Positions 5,440-8,905 of a stretch of DNA of 8,905 bases are shown one piece after another (positions within the stretch are counted from its first letter, which is position 1; each line of letters opens with the position of its first letter). The notes under the pieces are model-generated. The model was given only the letters and a program-made list of their open reading frames with translations, searched no databases and was not told the origin of the DNA. The position numbers were made by a program, and so were the translations under genes. The stretch is from Pseudomonadota bacterium (GTDB lineage Bacteria > Pseudomonadota > Alphaproteobacteria > Micropepsales > Micropepsaceae), in the NCBI GenBank assembly GCA_021817355.1, contig JAKAVI010000187.1, positions 1 through 8,905 of the forward strand, given 5' to 3'.

Positions 5440-6371
5440 TGAAAACGCCTTGGTACGAGACGTCCTCTGGCGCAACGATGGCGCTTTTGCAAAGCCGTCA
5501 ATTCGTTCTGTGTGATCTTTACACAATATCGCTTACTGACGGCGTCACGGTCCTTCGCTTTGCCGCTGCTGATATAGACATTGTGATCGGGAGCAACACG
5601 TGGGGCCATAAAGGACCATTCTTTGACAAATCATCGAGCAAGACACATGCGCGGTGGAAGGTGGGGACGGGCGTTGATAAATGGACCGTTGATGTTATTC
5701 CGCGCCTAGTCGATCCCGTCACGGGCGCGTCCAATCCTGACACAATCAACGGCGTGCCGTGGTTGCAGGCTGTCAAGGCTGGTGTGCTGGACGATGCCGT
5801 CATGCAGGTGGATCGGGCTTATCTTTCGGAATGGCCCGTATATGGCTCACCTGCCGTAGTGACCGGGGCAATCACACTCTTTAAGGGACTGGTTGGCGAC
5901 GTGTCCTTTGGGCGCGATGCGCTGACGATTGAAGCCGTCAGCTACATGGACTTGCTCAATCTACAGATGCCACGAAATACCTATCAGGTGATGTGCCGCC
6001 ATAGCCTATTCGACGTAGGATGCACGCTTATTGCGTCCAATTTTGCTGTCAACGGGTCAGTGGCAGCCATTGTTGGAAACAATGTATTCACGTCAACCGC
6101 TGCTGCACCGCCCGGATCGGCGACGTTTGCACTCGGCAAGATCACAATGACCTCTGGCGCCAATAAAGGATGGTCGAGGACCGTCAAGAGCTGGGATAGC
6201 ACAAGCGGAACCTTCACACTTATATCGCCGTTTCCGCTACCTTTGGCCGTATCGGATACCTTTACCGCCTATGCAGGCTGCGACAAGTCCCTGACAACAT
6301 GCACAGCGTTCAACAATTTGGCTAACTATGGCGGCCAGCCGTACATTCCTGACGCTACAACGGCGATATGA
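5439..6371 (+). CDS. Tail hub protein, DUF2163 / BR0599 family (GTA gp13-like)
   Basis: A 310-residue protein of the DUF2163 family with a C-terminal BR0599-type domain, equivalent to the GTA hub (gp13) and related in role to lambda gpL, the ring that closes the tail tip. The C-terminal half carries the signature cysteines: C186 in M-C-R-H-S, C195 in V-G-C-T, C281 in G-C-D-K-S and C288 in T-T-C, then a G-Q-P-Y-I-P-D end. From knowledge of lambda gpL and GTA hubs, four such cysteines coordinate an iron-sulfur cluster; all four are present here. The only other cysteine is near residue 25. The start ATG overlaps the preceding stop by one base. The stop lies in an ATGA overlap with the peptidase gene. 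The N-terminal half is less conserved and beta-rich. Confidence 0.88.
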   Translation: MKTPWYETSSGATMALLQSRQFVLCDLYTISLTDGVTVLRFAAADIDIVIGSNTWGHKGPFFDKSSSKTHARWKVGTGVDKWTVDVIPRLVDPVTGASNPDTINGVPWLQAVKAGVLDDAVMQVDRAYLSEWPVYGSPAVVTGAITLFKGLVGDVSFGRDALTIEAVSYMDLLNLQMPRNTYQVMCRHSLFDVGCTLIASNFAVNGSVAAIVGNNVFTSTAAAPPGSATFALGKITMTSGANKGWSRTVKSWDSTSGTFTLISPFPLPLAVSDTFTAYAGCDKSLTTCTAFNNLANYGGQPYIPDATTAI

Positions 6372-6835
6372 CGCTCCTTCTGCGTAGTAGGATCGTCGCG
6401 GAGGCGCGAAGCTGGGAAGGCACGCGCTGGCACCATATGGGGCGCCTGAAGATCCGCAGAAACGAGCGCGGGTTGATTGTAGAGCCCGGCGGCGTCGATT
6501 GTGTGATGCTGGTCTATATGACCTATACCGCACTCGGGATTATCCCTGAGTTTGAGGTTGAGCCCTATCCTGAGCAATGGTTTCTGCATAGCGACGTTGA
6601 CCGGCTTCTGCCGATCCTCCGCGATTACGGTCACGAAGTCGAAACGCCGCAGCCCGGCGATGTGGTCGCGTATCGTATGGGCCGCTCTTTTGGTCATGCC
6701 GCCATCGTCATGGATACCGGATGGCCGAATATCCTGCACGCTCACCGTATGGCTGGGCGAGTTCTAGGTGACGTTGGGAACGCGGGATTTCTGTCTCGGC
6801 GGCAACGTAAGTTCTTCTCCATCATTCGAGATTAG
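6368..6835 (+). CDS. NlpC/P60 tail peptidase (GTA gp14-like)
   Basis: A 155-residue cysteine peptidase of the NlpC/P60 superfamily, which cuts peptide bonds in peptidoglycan; in the tail tip it would open the wall for DNA entry. The catalytic Cys is C45 in G-G-V-D-C. The catalytic His is H110 in F-G-H-A-A-I-V, preceded by the usual P-G-D-V strand (96-99). The third polar residue is probably H124 (or H126) in I-L-H-A-H. The N-terminal helix with A-R-S-W-E-G-T (13-19) matches phage and GTA peptidases of this type. There is no signal peptide, as expected for a virion-borne enzyme. The start overlaps the hub stop (ATGA, 6368-6371) and the stop is 3 bases from the tip gene start, so all four tip genes look co-translated. 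Confidence 0.93.
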   Translation: MTLLLRSRIVAEARSWEGTRWHHMGRLKIRRNERGLIVEPGGVDCVMLVYMTYTALGIIPEFEVEPYPEQWFLHSDVDRLLPILRDYGHEVETPQPGDVVAYRMGRSFGHAAIVMDTGWPNILHAHRMAGRVLGDVGNAGFLSRRQRKFFSIIRD

Positions 6836-6838
6836 CTC

Positions 6839-8905
6839 ATGAGCGTTTTGCTAGGTGGTGGCCACGGCAGTCATTTGCAGCGGCCATCTCCGACATTGAA
6901 GGTGCAGACCTCTATCGTCGGACGCCCCATACCAAAGGGCGCCGGGCGGTTCATGGTCGCGCCTAATCTGATTTGGTATGGCAACTTTAACGCCAAGAAG
7001 CAGTCAACGGGCGGGAAGGGCGTAACGGGGTCCGCCGGCAAAGGCGGTGCAAGTTATGAGTATTCTGCCGCGCTCTATATGGCGCTCTGCCAAGGGCCGG
7101 TCACGGCAGAGGTTGTCCGCGTATGGGCAAACCGCACTGTCAATTCGATGTATAGGCTAGGCCTGACAAGCATTTCGGGCAGCTATACTCAGAGCGCGTG
7201 GTCATATCTTGCAGAACAAAATCAGCCAATTCAGGAGTGGCATGTAATCCCCACCTCCGCGCCATACACGGTGACGGTGGATTACAATAATCCATTTTAC
7301 AAAGATGCCGGAGTTGTTGATAGCAACGGCAACCCGTTCCGATATGGTGACGGTGGTTCCGAAGGCTATACGGTAGATACCGCGACGGGCACATATACCT
7401 TTAGCAACTTGGCTGCTGGCGTCTCTGTTGGTATTAGCTACACGGCGGGAAATCAGCCGACGCAGAACATTCCGTATCGCGGCATTGCGGCCATTGTATC
7501 CGGCCCTATGAACCTTGGCACTTCTCCGACGCTGCCAAATATCCGCGTTGAGGTGCAGGCCGACATTGGAAACGCGATCCCGACCAAGCCTGACGCAAGC
7601 CCGAAGGATTGGATTATTGATCTTCTGACAAATGAATATGACGGTGTAGGTTTCCCGAGTGCGGCCATTGGCGACCTGAGCGTCTATGACGCCTATTGCA
7701 AGGCCAATGGGCTACTTATCTCGCCGGTTCTTACTGACTTCACGGCCGCATCCTCTCATATATCAGAAGTGCTTAAGGCGACCAATTCAGAGATGGTGTG
7801 GTCCAATGGTCTTTTGACCGTGGTCCCATATGGTACTGCGAGCATCACGGCCAACGGATATACCTATCCCGCGCCGTCTGCGCCGGAATACTCGCTCACG
7901 GATTCCGACTTCTTGGCTCCGCAAGGCGGAAACCCTAATTCTTCCGCTTCAAGTTCAAGCGATGCGCCAGTGCAGGGCGTCCGCAAGCGCCAGCGTGAAC
8001 AATATAACATCATCAAAGTCGAATATTTGACGCGGGATAACAACTACGATCCCATGCTCGCGGAGGCGTTCGACCAGGCGTCAATAGACGAATACGGGAA
8101 GCGCCCAAAATCGCTCGAAAGCTTCCACTTTATCTGCGATCCAGACGCGGCGATGATGAGCGCCAATCTGCTTCTAGGTCGGCAGCAGATACGGAATACC
8201 TACACCTTCACCGTTGGACAATGGCTCGCGCTGGTCGATCCAATGGACATCATTGCGATTACAGATGCCAATCTCGGCCTGACAGATCAATGGGTGCGGG
8301 TCTTAGAAATTGATGAAAATAGCGATTACTCCCTAACCATTACGGTTGAGGAATATCTGGAAGGTAGTGGCGCTTCCCCACTTTTCCAGACACTTACAAA
8401 GCAGGGATGGCAGGCTCCCGTAAATGTGCCAGCGCCGGTAGCCAACACCCCGGTTTTATTTCAGTCGCCGTTCCAGGTCTCGCAAAATCTTCAGCTATTA
8501 CTCGCTGCCAGCGGTACGGGATCGTGGTCGGGCGCCCATGTATGGCTATCGAGCGATGGCACGAATTACTCAGAGATCGGGATAATTGAAGGGCCGGCGC
8601 GCATGGGGACGCTGGTAAACCCGCTGCCCGCCGGAAGTGACCCCGATACAACGGACACACTGACTGTTGACCTTTCCGAAAGCGGCGGCGTCCTTGTATC
8701 CGGCACACAGGCGGATGCCGATCAGGCGCGCACGCTCTGCTACGTCGATGGTGAGTTTATATCCTTTGAGACGGCCACGCTGGTATCCGGCAACGAGTAC
8801 AACCTGACATATCTGCGGCGCGGGCTGTACAATTCCCCAATTACGGCGCACCCGGCTGGCTCTGTGTTTGTGCGGGTTGACGACGCGCTTTTGCCGATTC
8901 CGTAC
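6839..8905 (+). CDS. Tail tip / host-specificity protein with Phage-tail_3 domain (partial, 3' end outside window)
   Basis: The open frame runs from ATG 6839 to the window edge, 689 codons without a stop. Residues 1-330 form a beta-rich region with Y-S-A-A-L-Y-M-A-L-C-Q-G-P near 79-91. A putative phage tail protein domain (PF13550, Phage-tail_3) lies at about 335-505, recognised by Y-N-I-I-K-V-E-Y (389-396), R-N-T-Y-T-F, and D-P-M-D (467-470) before E-E-Y. A Ser/Asn-rich linker (N-P-N-S-S-A-S-S-S-S) precedes it. The visible C-terminal part (505-689) has the L-R-R-G-L-Y and A-H-P-A-G motifs of GTA gp15 and related tip proteins. Unlike GTA gp15, no TIM-barrel region is evident in the N-terminus. 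In these tails this protein forms the tip that contacts the receptor and envelope. Receptor-binding parts would be downstream. No strong ribosome binding site; coupled to the peptidase stop (6833-6835). Confidence 0.9.
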   Translation, partial: MSVLLGGGHGSHLQRPSPTLKVQTSIVGRPIPKGAGRFMVAPNLIWYGNFNAKKQSTGGKGVTGSAGKGGASYEYSAALYMALCQGPVTAEVVRVWANRTVNSMYRLGLTSISGSYTQSAWSYLAEQNQPIQEWHVIPTSAPYTVTVDYNNPFYKDAGVVDSNGNPFRYGDGGSEGYTVDTATGTYTFSNLAAGVSVGISYTAGNQPTQNIPYRGIAAIVSGPMNLGTSPTLPNIRVEVQADIGNAIPTKPDASPKDWIIDLLTNEYDGVGFPSAAIGDLSVYDAYCKANGLLISPVLTDFTAASSHISEVLKATNSEMVWSNGLLTVVPYGTASITANGYTYPAPSAPEYSLTDSDFLAPQGGNPNSSASSSSDAPVQGVRKRQREQYNIIKVEYLTRDNNYDPMLAEAFDQASIDEYGKRPKSLESFHFICDPDAAMMSANLLLGRQQIRNTYTFTVGQWLALVDPMDIIAITDANLGLTDQWVRVLEIDENSDYSLTITVEEYLEGSGASPLFQTLTKQGWQAPVNVPAPVANTPVLFQSPFQVSQNLQLLLAASGTGSWSGAHVWLSSDGTNYSEIGIIEGPARMGTLVNPLPAGSDPDTTDTLTVDLSESGGVLVSGTQADADQARTLCYVDGEFISFETATLVSGNEYNLTYLRRGLYNSPITAHPAGSVFVRVDDALLPIPY

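Overview
The window is a stretch of the late (structural) region of a tailed phage or prophage. It encodes the tail of a siphovirus, that is, a long flexible non-contractile tail. The last four plus-strand genes follow the order of the alphaproteobacterial gene transfer agent (GTA) tail tip: distal tail protein (DUF2460), hub (DUF2163/BR0599), NlpC/P60 peptidase, tip protein with a Phage-tail_3 domain. This order and the moderately high G+C suggest a proteobacterial host, most likely an alphaproteobacterium. That host assignment is inference. No integrase, attachment site, host gene, tRNA, insertion sequence or CRISPR array is visible, so prophage and free phage cannot be told apart.

Layout, left to right on the plus strand: tail tube protein (9-749); a small protein of unknown role with a helix-turn-helix-like segment (756-1121); tail assembly chaperone G (1132-1542); its -1 frameshift extension (to 1769), giving a G-T fusion; the tape measure protein (1779-4400); then the tip module DUF2460 (4849-5439), DUF2163 hub (5439-6371), NlpC/P60 peptidase (6368-6835) and the large tip protein (6839 to the window edge, incomplete). 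The plus-strand genes abut or overlap (TGATG and ATGA junctions), as in one late operon. One gene breaks the pattern: between tape measure and tip module, on the minus strand, lies a 114-residue zinc-ribbon membrane protein (4403-4747). Its own strong ribosome binding site, lower G+C and opposite orientation mark it as a 'moron', a cargo gene probably expressed independently of the tail genes.

How it works together: the hub, distal tail protein and tip form the tail tip. The tape measure, kept soluble by the G and G-T chaperones, sets tail length (873 residues predict roughly 130 nm if fully helical). The tube protein polymerises around it. The peptidase probably helps penetrate the cell wall during entry. 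Two RNA-level features stand out in the chaperone gene: a near-perfect intrinsic-terminator structure inside its first codons (1155-1190), and a G/C-homopolymer double hairpin at the frameshift site (1467-1498). These two, with the reverse-oriented membrane protein, are the observations most worth following up.
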